A stretch of DNA of 64,000 nucleotides from Serinus canaria (Eukaryota; Chordata; Aves; Passeriformes; Fringillidae). Position 1 is the stretch's first letter, and every line of letters starts with the position of its first letter. The notes beneath the pieces were generated by a model. The model had not been told where the DNA came from. It did no database searches and saw only the letters and a program-made list of their open reading frames with translations. Of the stretch, positions 10,583 to 22,730 are shown piece after piece. The position numbers and the translations under genes were made by a program. Location of the stretch: contig NC_066317.1 of assembly GCF_022539315.1 (NCBI RefSeq), positions 69,089,679 through 69,153,678 on the forward strand. The letters are read 5' to 3'.

Positions 10583-12684
10583 CCAGCCTTCTCTCTTTCC
10601 TCACATTCCCAGCTCCACTTCACCTCCCAGCTCCTGCTGCTCTCAGCCCTCTCCCAGCTCTGACAAGGTGCCTGCCCTGCAGCTATTTTCTTTTGGAGCT
10701 GAGTTTTAGTGCCCAGGGTTCTGTAGGGAGCAGCAGTGACTGCAGCTGCTGCCATCAGAGGTGGCACTGAGTGTCCTACTGCTGCTCTGGTGGCACCTGG
10801 CAGCTGCACCTGAGGCAATAAAAGCAGCAGAGTCATGGTGAGCAGGAAGCTCAGCCTCATCCACAATAGAAATATTCCCTGGAAAAGCTGAAGTGGGAGC
10901 AGCACTCCCAGCCCAAGGGCTGCAGAGTTCTCCAGGAAAGCCAAAAACCTTAATCAAACTCAATTTCCTGGGAGAAAAGCAGCTTTATTACTAAAAACAT
11001 CCTCTCACACCCCAGGTGATGGGAATTATTCCAGCCACAACCCCTGCACAACCTCCCAGGTGACAAAGGCATTTGTGGAGCTTTAACCAACATCTGCAGG
11101 CACAAGCCACTAACTCAGAGCAGCTTTCTGGAAGCAACTGATTTTGACCCTCAATTTCCAAGGCAATCTCTTCTCTAAGCCTGGCAAAACTGGTCTCATC
11201 TACAGCAGTGCTTATTCCCTCTGTCAAATCCAAGGCCAGGCTTCCAGAATCATGGATTGCATCTCCTCCTCTTCACAAGTGGCAGTTACCCCCCCAAAAA
11301 ACTCTCCCCAGAAAGCCAGGAACCTCAAACTACATTAAAAGAGGCTTTTTGAGCTATGATTGGCAATCCAACACTATCAGCTTGTCACCTTAAAAGCCAT
11401 TTCAGATTCCTCAAGTGAGTTTTTAGGCAGAGAAGGCAGCAAATTGTTTTGGAGAACCATTTTTGCATCCATTTTTCTCAGAGGAATTACAGGTCAAGTA
11501 CAGAAGGTCAAAGGAATCAATGATAATCATGTATATTCAATAGCTTTTAAAGGTAAAGGAGCATCAGCTGGGACATGGGCATTACCCTAAAATCCAGCCT
11601 GGTTCTTTGGAGCACACCAGTGCTAAGCTGTAATACAGAACTGAGGAACTCCAGAGAGATTTAAGGCTAAAAACTCACTTGATAATGCTGGCATTGAGTT
11701 AAAAAAAAGTCATCTTCACCTAATTTTTCTCCTTGTGGATTTTTAACTTGCTCTAGCCAAATTAGACAGTGATTTTCAAGAAAGGCATGAAGTTTTAATT
11801 AACCTGAGCTCTCAGAGGGTTTGCTTTGCTCCCTGCAGGCTCCAATTAATTGCACCACTTGGAAAACACCCAAATCCCCAACTTTGGGTGTAAAAGGAAA
11901 CTCAATTAATAATGGAGCATCCACCTCCAAACTGACCCTTCCACTCTGCACAGAAAGCAGAGACTCCTGGTGCCTCCATAGGTGAGGGAACCTTCCAGTC
12001 AGGTAACTCAGGCAGGGAGAGAGCAACTGGAGGATCCAGGAGAGATCTGGAAGAGCTTTGTGCAAGTGTTTTCAGTTCTCCAGTCTCCAGAACATTCCAG
12101 AAAAAAGGGTTTAAACAGCACCCTACTCCCACATGAACCAAATCCCATCTCACAGGCTGATTCCAGCATAATCACCTACTTACCAAAATAATTCTCTTTT
12201 TTCAGATAAAATGAGAGCAATTACATTGCTATAACCACATTTTTAGGTAAATACACACCTAAATCTTACACATCCCTGCTGAGGTTAAACTGCAAAGTTT
12301 GGGGTTTGTTTTGAATGACAAGAGTCATAAACAAACCTCTTGCTTCCTAACAAATTATTGCATTTCAGAGACAAGAACAACTGCAAAGCTGCAGCCAGCC
12401 AGCAGCACCCAAAGCTGTCTCCCACCCTGCTAAAACTGTGAGGCACAATGATTAAATCAATCTGGATGCTTGCTGGGATTTTAAGCTTTTTCTCTGGTTC
12501 ACAGCTGAGAGAGTCCCTGGCAAAGCTCACAGGAGATTTATTTACCCCTGGCAGCCACAGGGACAACTGGAGGGCTGGGGGTGCCCCCAGACCTCATGGT
12601 TAGACTGCTGAGGGTTTGCTGCTGAAAATTCATCAGTCAGGAAGACCCAGAGCTTATACCTTGGTTAGAAAAACTCTTTGATTA
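10583..12684. other. Presumed gene A intron, no exon supported
   Basis: AT-rich, mostly unique DNA. A good minus-strand donor (TTTTG|GTAAGTAGG) ends at 12186, but no upstream acceptor has a usable pyrimidine tract, so no exon is called. Confidence 0.4.
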
Positions 12685-12841
12685 AGATTCATAGAGAAGT
12701 TGTGGTTGCCTCATCCCTGGAAGTGTCCAAGGCCAGGCTGGACAGAGCTTGGAGCACCCTGGTCAAGGGGAAGGTGACTCTGCCCATGGCAGGGGTAGAA
12801 GAGATATTCTTTAGGGTCCCACTCAAATAAATCACTCTGGG
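12685..12841 (+). mobile_element. CR1 LINE 3' fragment
   Basis: Sense CR1 landmarks: CATAGAGAAGTTGTGGTTGC, CATCCCTGGAAGTGTCCAAG, GCCAGGCTGGACAGAGCTTG and CTGCCCATGGCAGGGGTAGA. The terminal motif has diverged (TCACTCTGGG). Confidence 0.85.
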
Positions 12842-13321
12842 TTTAAGCCAAATAATTTGGGTTGGCACAGGCAGATCTTCAGATCATGTAAATAGGATTT
12901 AGAGACGTGTCCCCCAATGTCAGACCTTCCCCAGGTACCTGGAGAGCCAGGGAAGTGTTGGGTGAAGCTTTTTGGCTCTCCAGCACTCCCTATAAAATAC
13001 AGATTTTCTGCAGCAATGACCACCTGCTAGGATGATGTCAATCCATTACCTAAGCTCAAGAGCACAGATTAAACCACAACCTCCTCTTAGAAAAGCAAAA
13101 AAAAAAAAATAAAATAAATCCAAACCAGAGGTAGAAAGTGCAGAGCAGGTGAGTCACCAAGAGCAGAGCTCTCCCACATCCCTGCACCACTGGCTGACCA
13201 CAACCTCAGCTGCATCTTCCCAACCCCACTCCAGCCTTTTGTCATGAAGAGCCAGATGAAAACATCAAGCTTCCCCTGCCACTCCAGTGATAATTCATAA
13301 CAGAACTCCAAGAGCTGATCT

Positions 13322-13394
13322 GCTGCAAAAAAAAAAAAAAACAAAAACAAAAACCAAAAAACCCCTCCAAAACAAAACAAAAAAAAACCCAAAA
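13322..13394 (+). repeat. A-rich simple repeat
   Basis: A14 run followed by CAAAAAC/CAAAACAAAA words. Simple A-rich sequence, possibly an old retroposon tail. It accounts for the Phe-rich open frames read on the minus strand. Confidence 0.8.
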
Positions 13395-13800
13395 CAAACA
13401 ACACCCAGGCACTTTTGAATTAATTCCAGTATTGTATTTTGCAGCCAGATTTCTAGGAAATGTTGTGAATAATCCAAGTAATTCAGTGGAGTGTTGTGGG
13501 GGTTTTTTGTTTTGTTTTTACAGAACACAGGAGCATGTGGAGTTTCAGTGCTGCAGCAGAACCCTCAGAAATCAGAGGTGTTCCTGCTCCTTTTACTATT
13601 TTATTAAAATAAATTTTATTTATTTATTATAAAATGGGCAAGGGACCTGTGACCTCTCCCACAGGTAGCAGCAGTTCATCTCCTGCTGGCAAACTGGGCA
13701 TCTCATGGGAAAAAACCCATTGTGAAAAGGACTTATTCCACAAAAACATTTAAATTAACCTCCTACTGAAGCAAACAATTCCAAGATAGATACAGTCAAA

Positions 13801-13850
13801 TATAAAAAAAAATAAAAAATAAAAAAAGAAGAAAAAAGAAAGAAAACTCC
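13801..13850 (+). repeat. A-rich simple repeat
   Basis: A/AAAAT/AAAG simple sequence just downstream, in minus-strand terms, of the candidate microexon donor. Confidence 0.75.
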
Positions 13851-13864
13851 CCCAGAACACTTAC

Positions 13865-13880
13865 CAAGCTGAACTGCAAA
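13865..13880 (-). CDS. Gene A: candidate 16-nt microexon
   Basis: On the minus strand a T-rich tract ending TTGTTTTTGTTTTTCAG is followed by 16 nt (TTTGCAGTTCAGCTTG) and then by a near-perfect donor, G|GTAAGTG. A nested acceptor (TTTGCAG) would give a 9-nt version. If joined after the 17634-17684 exon in phase 0, the 16 nt read F-A-V-Q-L and leave phase 1; the 9-nt form reads F-S-L and keeps phase 0. Both splice signals are strong for so short an exon. Such close pairs can also arise by chance in a T-rich intron, so transcript evidence is needed. Confidence 0.3.
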
Positions 13881-16800
13881 CTGAAAAACAAAAACAAGGA
13901 GATAAAATATATCCAAACATCCCAAGCCAGACTGGGGCCTTGGGGCCCTTCAACACAACTGTGATTTATTGTGCCAGCAAAACCAATTAATAAGTCAGAG
14001 GAGTCCAGGCAGTGAAGGATTTGCTCTGGGAGAGCAGAAAAAAACTAAATTCATGCTGGAGGATCTGTTGAGCCAGCTTTTAAACAATGCAACAATTCAG
14101 ATATCCCCATCACTGCACTGGGATTCCTTCCCTCAGATTTTGCAAGAGGAACCAGAAAACTTCTGGGTTTGTGTCTTATCAGGGAAAGTTTTTGGCTCAG
14201 TTAAAAACCTCATCACAATTTGGGCAGAATTTAATCACCTGCAGGTAATTCCAGTGCTTTTAGAGCTCCACTTCCACGAGGAGGGTGCAGGATGTTCACA
14301 AGAGACAATGGGGGGCTTGATGAGTTCATTCTGAGCCCTGATTGCTGAGCTGCATTTTATCAGGACTCCAATTATCCCCAGGTTTGGATTGGGGCTGCAC
14401 AATCATCTCATTACTCACTTACATTCACCAGAAAGAAAACTCATTTGTCAAAACAACCTTACAGAAGATTTAAGTGACTTTAACATGCAGGGAGGGGGAC
14501 ACCAATTACCAGCAGGTTTGTTTGTGCAAGAGGCTTTTTCCAGAGACTCAAAAAATGAGTAAAAAGATGGATTTTCATCAGCAAGATGGCACAGGACAAC
14601 TGTTAAAACTGACAATACACATGGGCTGAAAACAGACCATGGCCATCTGATGCCATCAAATCTGCTGCCACCACCCTCAATCACAAATGTCCAACTGGGC
14701 AGGCAAAATTTATTTCCTTTTTTCCCTCTTAATATTGTCTTTACAGAACAAACTCCTCACCAGATTTTTTTTTCCCAGCTACATTTTAAGTATTTCCCTC
14801 ATGCAAGGCACTTAAAGCTACAAAAGTGGCTTTCAAGTTCTTCCAGAAATCAGGGAGAACTTGACCTCAAAGCTGATTTCCTTGATGAACTTTCCAGATC
14901 TTTAGCTAGTTAGGTTGGGAGATGGCTGGGACCATAACAACCTCTGAATTTCCCAAATAGTCACATATTAATTCACTAGAAAATCCTTCCAGGGCTTTCC
15001 CCAGCTCCTCAGTAATTACCAGAGCTACAAATTACTAAACACTTGAAGTTTTTATGGATGTCAACATCCAGGAGGATCTTCCAAAGCTCTGCTCTGGTGC
15101 TGCAGCCAAGATCACACTCACTACAGTCCTTTCAACTGAAAACAAGGTTTCAACTTTTAAATTTGAACATTGCTGAGAACACAAGAAGGGTAAAGAAAAG
15201 TTAGCTGGCAAAAGACAAACCCAGGCTCCGAAGAGAGCCTCAGATATGCTCAGAAACAAAAACATCCTAATTACTAAGAATACAGAAAACCATATGTATA
15301 TGCAAGATCCCAGGAGGAGATAAGGAAAAAGCTCCACTCTACACAGAACAAGAATATCAAAAGATGTTGCCCTGCTGAGAAAAAGGGAGGAAAATGTCCA
15401 AAAAACAGAATTAAAGAGGTTTCTTTTTTATCTTTGCCCTCTTTAGGGGGACTGGGGATTTGTATTGCTTCAGAGGTGGGGCAAGAGCATCTCCTGCCTG
15501 GCAGAACCCCACAAACAGCTCGGTGATTTCATAGCTCCATTTCAAAACGAGCTGTTTTGAAACCCTGTGAAAAGGTAACATCTTTATCTGTGGTTTCCTC
15601 CAAGCCCTGATGACGTTTTGGGGTGAAGGCTTTGAGAATGTGAGGGCACAGAGCTCCTGCAGAGAGATGACCAAAGCAGCGCAGCGGGGTGGGAGCGCTC
15701 ACACCGGCACGCTCGGGGATGTGCTGTCCACACACTCCAAGGCCTCGGTTCAATCAAGCAGCAGAAGGTGACTCATCCTTCCACAGCAGCTGAACTCTTC
15801 CAAAAGGTCCCTTTGTAATGAGGAGTAAGAGTGAGGGCAGCTCTGAGAGTGAAATAACCAAGAAATCCAGTGTATTTCCAATCACAAATAACACCGGGCC
15901 AAGGAGGAACTCGTGGGCAATGTCCCCTCCTTCCCCAAACCACAGAAGCACAACAGGAAAGCACCACAGAGCTTCTCAAAGCCCTCAGAAGCAGCTCCAA
16001 GGTGCTGCCTCCTTTAGACAAAGGAGGAAGATGAGTAACACCACAAACACAGGGCAGAAATGCCCATTGCCATGGCACCAAGTCCACAAAAGAAGAAGCC
16101 TCTCTCAGAAGATGCCACAACAACAACAAAAAAAACCATTCAGAGATCTAATTTTGGGGTGGTTTTTTTGTTGTTTGTGGGGATAGTTTGAGGAAGGCAA
16201 GACTGACTCCTGGAAGGGGACATGCAGAGCCACCTAAGATGTCAGGACAGAGAGCTGGGCTGTGGCAGAAGGGTTTGGGAAGAAGCAGGGGCTGGTCCTG
16301 CCTCCAACACCAGCAGCATTTCTCCCCAAGCCCTTACACTGCTCTCAGGCAGAGTCTGGGGGCTCAGACCCCTCCCCAGGTCCCAACCTGGGTCACCCTC
16401 TCCCATTCCCAGTGCTCAGGAAAGCACCAACCACACCCCAAGAGCCCCCAGGCGAGGTGGGAAGGAGGGAAGGAGCAGGGCTACCCCAGCCTCACACCCC
16501 ACATGCCCTCAGAAAACCTCCCTGAGGTCAGGCATTATTTTCTGCCCTTCTGCAACTCAACCCAGCCTCCAGAGAACACCTCTGGCTAGAGATGAGAGGA
16601 CTGGCTTCCAGTTTTGTCCTCTGACTCCCCAAAATTTGTTCTTTGTATGAGAAAGGCAGAGCCAGTGCCAAAGGAAGTGCTGTCACCAGCAGTGCTGGAT
16701 CAGCTGACATCTGGCAGACATTCAACTTCCCCTTCCAGATGTCATCCTAAGGCTTGGCCCTCTGGAACAAGAAAGATGAGCCTTGTGACAGCTACAAGCA

Positions 16801-16980
16801 TCTAAGGGCCTCAATACCCAGAGATTTTTAGTCTTTTTTTCTCACCATTTGGAAGTCCTGAATATTTCCAGCACCTCCAAGGGCAGGGAGCCCCAAGCCC
16901 TCAGGGACTACTTCCTGAAGAGTCTGGAACTCACCAGAAGACCTCTCCCTAATAGTCTAAATACATGCTGTTTTGGGATA
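13881..16980. other. Presumed gene A intron, no exon supported
   Basis: AT-rich, largely unique-looking DNA with a T/A-rich band at 14697-14775. The Pro/Ser-rich open frames at 16188-16650 on the plus strand overlap each other in several frames and look compositional, not coding. Confidence 0.4.
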
Positions 16981-17053
16981 AAACACAGGGCAGGGGGTTG
17001 GAAAAAGATTATATTTAAGGTCTTTTCCAACCAAAATTATTCCATGATTCTAT
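16981..17053 (+). mobile_element. Short CR1-like 3' remnant
   Basis: Only the terminal part is recognisable: GGGGGTTGGAAAAAGATTAT, AAGGTCTTTTCCAACC, AATTATTCCATGATTCTATT. About 70 bp, diverged. Confidence 0.65.
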
Positions 17054-17633
17054 TTCTCCAAAATCAGCAGAGAAGATGGAACTTCAATACCTCCAAGATC
17101 TCAGCCATCTTTGAGGCAGATGATCCAAGTTGAGGCAGATGATCCAAGTTTTCAAATGCCACCATTTAATCTTGTTTCAAAGAAAAGAAAAAAAAATCAC
17201 TGCAGTAAAAGATGTGTCTGCCAGAGCCATCCAACTTTTGCTTGATGCTCTTTGGCAGGATGTCTCCAAAGGATCCAACACCCACACATGATCCCCACTC
17301 CAGAAAAAGACAAGCAGATCCACCTGCCAGGCTGTATGACAGGAAAACATCAGAAAAGAACTTGAAAAACAAGGAGCCACCCAGAACAGTCACTGATGAC
17401 AATGTGGAGTTGATTATTTACTGCCTATCTCAAACATCTCCAGGATTTAAAAACACGGAGCCTGCTCCTAGTCCTGGATTACACAACCACCACACCAGAC
17501 TGTTTTCACATCACACTTCAGCTAAATGGATTCTGTATCACCCATGTTTGGTGATATCAGGTTTGCAGCTAGCCCTGCAGGGCAGCTCTCCCTCCAATAA
17601 GGTGTGTGTGCAAAAAAGTCAAATAATACTTGC

Positions 17634-17684
17634 CACTCTCTTCAAAGAAGTATCCATTTCTTGACATCGCTGCTGGTGGAGACT
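17634..17684 (-). CDS. Gene A: 51-nt internal exon with GC donor
   Basis: Minus-strand acceptor TTTTTTTCTCTCTTCTCCAG is excellent, with exon start at 17684. The exon ends at 17634 in G|GCAAGTA, which is the strong consensus of the rare GC-AG intron class. The 51 nt (17 codons) are open in phase 0, reading SLHQQRCQEMDTSLKRV, a polar and probably helical segment. This frame joins without interruption to the 24868-24927 exon, which also ends in phase 0. The exon is open as well in phase 1, reading ..SPPAAMSRNGYFFEES.., which would join exon 1 directly. So the frame depends on which upstream exons are used, and the internal ATG could start an isoform. I do not recognise the family. I prefer phase 0 because it fits the whole exon series. 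Confidence 0.5.
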
Positions 17685-20277
17685 CTGGAGAAGAGAGAAA
17701 AAAATGAAACATGAGAATCATCAAGATGCTGAATGTCTTCACTTTACAGCACAAAGCCAGTCCCAAAATACTGCAGGCATCAGATTTTTCTGAGTGTGGT
17801 AAATGTAACTTTTTGCTTATTGATGTTATAGTATTTACCAGAAATTTCCTTTATAGCCACAGGCAGTACTTGAAAAAAAGTCTGAGACATCCTGGGCTGG
17901 GACCACAAAAGAGCATGGCTAAAGATCAGGATGACTCTGATCATTTCAGGGATTTACCAAACCTGAACAAGTATGTCAGCAAAAATACAAACTAAACATC
18001 TGAAAGGTTTTTATAAAAATACAAGCCACAATGAAGCCCAGGTTGTACCTTGTGCTCAGATAAAAAGAACCAGTTTAATTTAGAAAAAACAACTCAATTT
18101 TGATGAAAATGGGAATTCACTTCCCATCCTGCTGCTCCTAATCATTAGGATATCCCCCAAACAGTGCTTGGCACTTGAAGATAAGCCCCAAAACCCTCCA
18201 GCCTTCCTTGGCCCACTTCCTGAGCTGAGGTCCTGCAGGCAACACCATCTGCACCAACAGGGTCTGGTGAGGAAGCCACAAATGGGAAATGATGCTGAGC
18301 AAGAGCAAATCCACCAGCACAGCAGCAGCAGGGATGGATCCCCAGCATTCATCAGGAACAGGGATTTTGCTACTGAGTCAGTTCTGCAACTCACTGCTGG
18401 CAAAGCAGCTACTGAACATCTCTTGGTGTGATGACAGAGCACAGGAGCACCTGCTCTCAGGTGTGACCAAAGCCAGCCTGGCTGCTCTGAAGGCTGACAA
18501 AATGTGACAGCTCAGCCTGCGTGGGCACAGGCAGCAGCTCCCCTGGACAGGTGCATGGCCCATTTTCCATCAATAACAGAGCTCTTGATTTCAAACCCTG
18601 AGCAAGAATCACCCAAGCAGCCCCTTGGAAACGTGGGACTCGATGCTGCCTCTTCACACACTTCTTCCCAGCCAAAAAGCAATCAGAAAAAGGAATAGGT
18701 TTGCTCTGTCTCTCCCCAGCTCATTAGGCTAATCAAACATTACCTACGCAAGCCTGGGATGAATTTGGGCCAACAAGGAAAGAGGTTTTGCCTGCCTTAT
18801 TGTTCTACAGATTAGGCTTCCTGCTTTTCCTTTGAGGTATGACACTGTTCCCAAAGACCCTTTCTCTGCCCCATCACTTCTGGCTCCCAGATTGCAGGCT
18901 CTTTATTCCCTTGTACAGTGTGCCACGTTTTCAGGGCTCACAATTCCTGCTGGTCCCCCGGGAGCCCTTGTGCACATGACGGATGCAAAGTCACTTGCCA
19001 CTGACGGCAGCACCTCCCAGCCCTGTCAATTGTCACCACTGAGACCTTCCAGGGCTGACAGGTTCCTGAAGGGATACCCTGATGGCCATGGAAAAAAGAA
19101 AAATAAAAAAGAGCCAGCTCATAAACCAGAGGGCAATTCCAGTGTCTGGTCCAAGGGAGAAACACAATGTTCCAAAGTTCATCCCAGAACAATGGGCTGG
19201 AGGAACAAACGGCACCGAACTGTGGCCAAGGGGCACCCATTACACCAGTCAATTGTTTCCCTCCACCTGGAAGGGAAGGAGAAGATCCATCCAGACTGAT
19301 TAGCATGTTAATGATCAAAGGAAAGTTTTTAAAGAGGTTCTTATTGTGCAATGATTGCATTTACGTATTTCAGAGAAACAAACAAAATACGCCTCGGCGG
19401 GCGGTGGATTACCCAAGGAACCCACATTCCCAGCAGGATGGTTTATCCATTTCTCACTCCTGTTATGGCTTCTGAGGGAGCCTGAAGCAACATGTTCATC
19501 CTTCACTGGGCAAAATGAGACCCTCTGCTCTTTCTTCAACTGAACACAACTATTTCTGTGGGTTGATGCTGTGTATTGATCAGGAATTGGTTGATTTCTT
19601 CCTCAGAAATTCCTTCCAGCTGCAGCATCCCCCAGGTTGGCATCACACCTTTATGGGAGACTGGTTTGGTCCCTGCTTGGGCCAGGCATGAAAAGGGCAA
19701 GGCTGGGGTGTTACAGCAGGCAGTGCCATTTCATTAGGTGCCACTGGTTCCTCTGAGTCACTAATGAGCCACAGTCCCCCCGGCAACATGCTCGGGTAAT
19801 TATGGTGGAGGTGCTGGTTTTTTCAGATGACTCATAAAACAGAGGTCTTAACCTTGTAATTAAAGATGCAATGGCACGTTTGGGGAAAAAAAAAATAAAA
19901 GAAAAAAAGTCAGGCGTTCACCCTACTATGTCCTGGCAAAAACCCAGCCCTGGTAATTTGTCTTCTCCCAGCATAATGCTGTCCCACAGCACCAACCCAA
20001 TTCAGACTTCCAAACAGCCTTGTTGGCGCCTTTGGAAAAGCTCCTCCATCCCCCACGGAAGGGGCACATTAACATCAGGAACCTGTGCCTGGCGTGCCCA
20101 GGAGGTAAAAGGTGATGGGTGTTTATACAAGCCCAGACACAGGCAGGGAGCCATGGGAGCAGCTGAAAGGTCAGGGATTAGCACAAGAGGAGGTGAGAAG
20201 GGTAAATTGGGGGCTACAGCATCTGCACCTCTGATGCACTACAGAATTCAACATTCACCTGATTTTTTCATACAAAA
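17685..20277. other. Presumed gene A intron with possible conserved segments
   Basis: No exon is supported. Two non-repetitive segments with homeodomain-like ATTA/TAAT words and irregular CpG stand out: about 18715-18800 and about 19705-19870 (TTCATTAGGTGCC, CGGGTAATTATGG, CTTGTAATTAAAG). They look like enhancer or CNE candidates. The Lys-rich plus-strand open frames near 18832-19303 have no splice support. Confidence 0.35.
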
Positions 20278-20565
20278 ATTCGGGTTGGAAGGGATTTCTA
20301 AAGGTCTGCTCCACCTTTACTGCCATGGGAAGGGATATCTGTGACTAGATCAGGCTGCTCAGCCATCCAGCCTGATATTGAACATTTCCTGGGATGGGGC
20401 ATCCACCAATCTCTGGGCAACCTGCAAAAATCTTATTCCTTATGTCTAATCTAAACCTCTTTTCATTTAAAACCGTCACCCCTTGTCTTATCCCAAGAAG
20501 CTTTTCTAAAAAGTCTGTCCCCACCTTTCCTAAAGGCCCCTTTTAATCACTAACATGCCACAATA
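20278..20565 (-). mobile_element. CR1 LINE fragment, about 290 bp
   Basis: Antisense CR1 with GGGTTGGAAGGGATTTCTAA, GATCAGGCTGCTCAG, GGGGCATCCACCAATCTCTG, CTAATCTAAACCTC and TTTAAAACCGTCACCCCTTG. It extends further into the element body than most copies here. Confidence 0.88.
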
Positions 20566-20888
20566 AGTTCACCCTAGAAACTTCTGTCCCAGCTTTGGAT
20601 AAATTAGGAGGAAATGTCTTGAAATGTGTCCTCTGATACAGGACAGCTCTTTTCCAGTTTGAACAATCCCAAGTTTTGAACTGAGCAGAACAAACCAGAC
20701 AGATCTTGGGGACAGCCCAATGAATCTCCTTCCTCCCCGTATTCCCCCATCAGCAGCAAGCATTCCTCATGCTGAGGGATGCTACCTAAGGACAAGGCCA
20801 GCTGGCTCCTGCTGAAGTGCAGGCTGAGGAGCAGCCAGAAACACAAACACATCAGCAGCTCCACCTGCTCCCCTCTCCTGGTGCTTAC

Positions 20889-20934
20889 AGGATTTCACAT
20901 CCAAGGTCTCGGCTCCTCGGCCGCGTTTGCTGCG
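20889..20934 (-). CDS. Ambiguous CpG-rich candidate exon
   Basis: A CpG-dense patch inside AT-rich intron DNA. On the minus strand, ACCCAG|CGCAGC to AATCCT|GTAAGC encloses 46 nt open from phase 0 to phase 1 (RSKRGRGAETLDVKS). However, joining it to the 17634 exon would create a stop codon, so it cannot be part of the preferred chain without another exon. On the plus strand the same patch follows a very good acceptor, CTCTCCTGGTGCTTACAG. I can support something functional here but not which strand. Confidence 0.2.
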
Positions 20935-21941
20935 CTGGGTTTGGGCTGTGCAGAGCTGGCAGCAGAGCTGAGCCTGCTCTGCTCCAGCAGCCACTGGAGC
21001 CTGACACACACACCAACCTTGCATTTCCTCTCCCCACCTCACCTCCACTCCTGAAATTAAAAAGAGTTCAAGCAAGGGCCAGTTATGAAACACCACAGTG
21101 ATCGATGCAATTGCTGGGCTTAGGGAAGGCTGGGCAGGAGTACAAGTCTCCAAATTCATTAGGTATCAACATGATAATGCTCCAGCGTTTGCCTGAAGTT
21201 GTAGAAGTGTTTCCATGAAGGATAAATCTCCCTCCAGCCTGCAAAGTGCAGGGGCTCAGGGTTCCCCCTCTCCACACCCTCAGATCCTCCAATCCCATGC
21301 TGCCACTTCTTTCACTCAGGTTTTCTTTTAAAGGCTCCAACAAGTAAAGAAAAAAAAAAAATTCAAGCAAAGAAATTTCAGCAAGACAAATGCTTCTAGA
21401 GACAAAGCTGGAAAGCACTACCCCAAGGAGCAAAGATGGAGCACAACAACTCATTCCTGTGCCTCTGAGAGGTCTCAGAGAGGTCCTGCCTCTCTCCAGA
21501 CCCTTTCTCACCCATCCCCTCCAAGGACAACCAGACTCTCCAAAGGCAGAACAAGGTGCCACCTTGCACTGTCTGCCCAAAGGCACATGGTGCAGCTCTC
21601 TTTTGACAATTTAGGCCGTGCTCTTCTTTTCTAAACATTAATTTACTCCAGAAAATAACTTCCTACTGCCACCCCAACCTTATTCCCTGCAGGGATGCCT
21701 GTTAGATGAGACTAAATTGGAGAGGCACACGGTGTGACCACTTCTTTCCTTTCCCAAAATGAAAATTTCTGAGCTTTCCGAGCGCTGAATTCAGAGGTGA
21801 AGAGCTGAAGTGCTGCAAAAGAGAAAACAAAGCTGCTTTTTCTAGACTCAAGGATACAGCTGAAGATTTCATGGCTAAGCCATTACCTTTTGAGCTGAGG
21901 CAACAGCAGCGGCCCCAGGAGCCACCAAGGCAGAGGAATAT
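20935..21941. other. Presumed gene A intron, no exon supported
   Basis: Unique-looking DNA. At 21031-21038 minus an 8-nt segment is flanked by TTTAATTTCAG and GTGAGGTGG, but 8 nt would break the frame, so I treat it as chance. An A run sits at 21349-21361. Confidence 0.4.
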
Positions 21942-22018
21942 CACAGAATCACAGAATGATTTGAGCTAAAAGACCATCCAAGACTCTGCCATGGGCAGGG
22001 ACACCTTCCACCAGATCT
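21942..22018 (-). mobile_element. CR1 LINE 3' fragment
   Basis: Antisense CR1 end: TCACAGAATCACAGAATGAT, AAAAGACCATCC, CATGGGCAGGGACACCTTCC. Severely 5'-truncated (about 77 bp). Confidence 0.85.
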
Positions 22019-22730
22019 GGATTTGACATTTATTTTTTAACTGGTAGCAGAGTCAGGGTTGCTGCTGTTGTTTAAGGTGCTGGGATGGAACAGTTGAGGT
22101 GCCATGGGAAGCATCAGACATGAAGTGGGTACATTTCCTGATTTCTTACATTCTTATCATTTTTACATTTAACAACAAACCCCTGCCATGCCATCCTCCA
22201 TTATTAAATTCCTGTGCACACTGCATCTCCAACTAATAACCCATTTTGACTCTCTTGTTTTAAAGTTAGCAATAAGTTCCCTTGAGCCTTGCAATACTGG
22301 AGGATTATGAATAAAAACACATTCTCGGGATACTTGGGTAACTCAATTACAACGTTCTGGTGCTGGCATCTTCCAAATAAACAGCCCTCTGCAGCACAAG
22401 CCTTATACTGAAGTGAAACACAGCTCTGCAAAAGCTTTCTACAAGTACTGCCACAGCCTTTGGCATTTATGGCTTTTTTTGGCTTAAATCTCTAAAAATT
22501 CTAGTGCCTTGATAGTTAATTGGAGTTTGTTTTGAGACAACACCAGTTTGAAAGAGGCACTGGGGAAGAGCTTTTTTATTTACAGGTCCTTTAATATTGG
22601 CAGTCCTTGGGCAGTCTGTAAACATGGGCAACTTGTACATCTGGCAAATTTAGTTAGCCCAAAGTTCTGACCAGAAAACATCATGTAGCTTCATTATCCT
22701 TTACTCAGGGTGTGCTCCAATACCTCAATT
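22019..22730. other. No gene seen
   Basis: AT-rich unique-looking DNA between two CR1 fragments. No splice-bounded open frame. Confidence 0.5.

Noticed and set aside
12187..12234. Minus-strand segment NVIALILSEKRELFW before a strong donor
   Set aside because: No acceptor with a pyrimidine tract; needs a phase the preferred upstream chain does not provide.
21031..21038. 8-nt minus-strand microexon between TTTAATTTCAG and GTGAGGTGG
   Set aside because: Would shift the frame of the chain and no compensating exon was found; probably chance.
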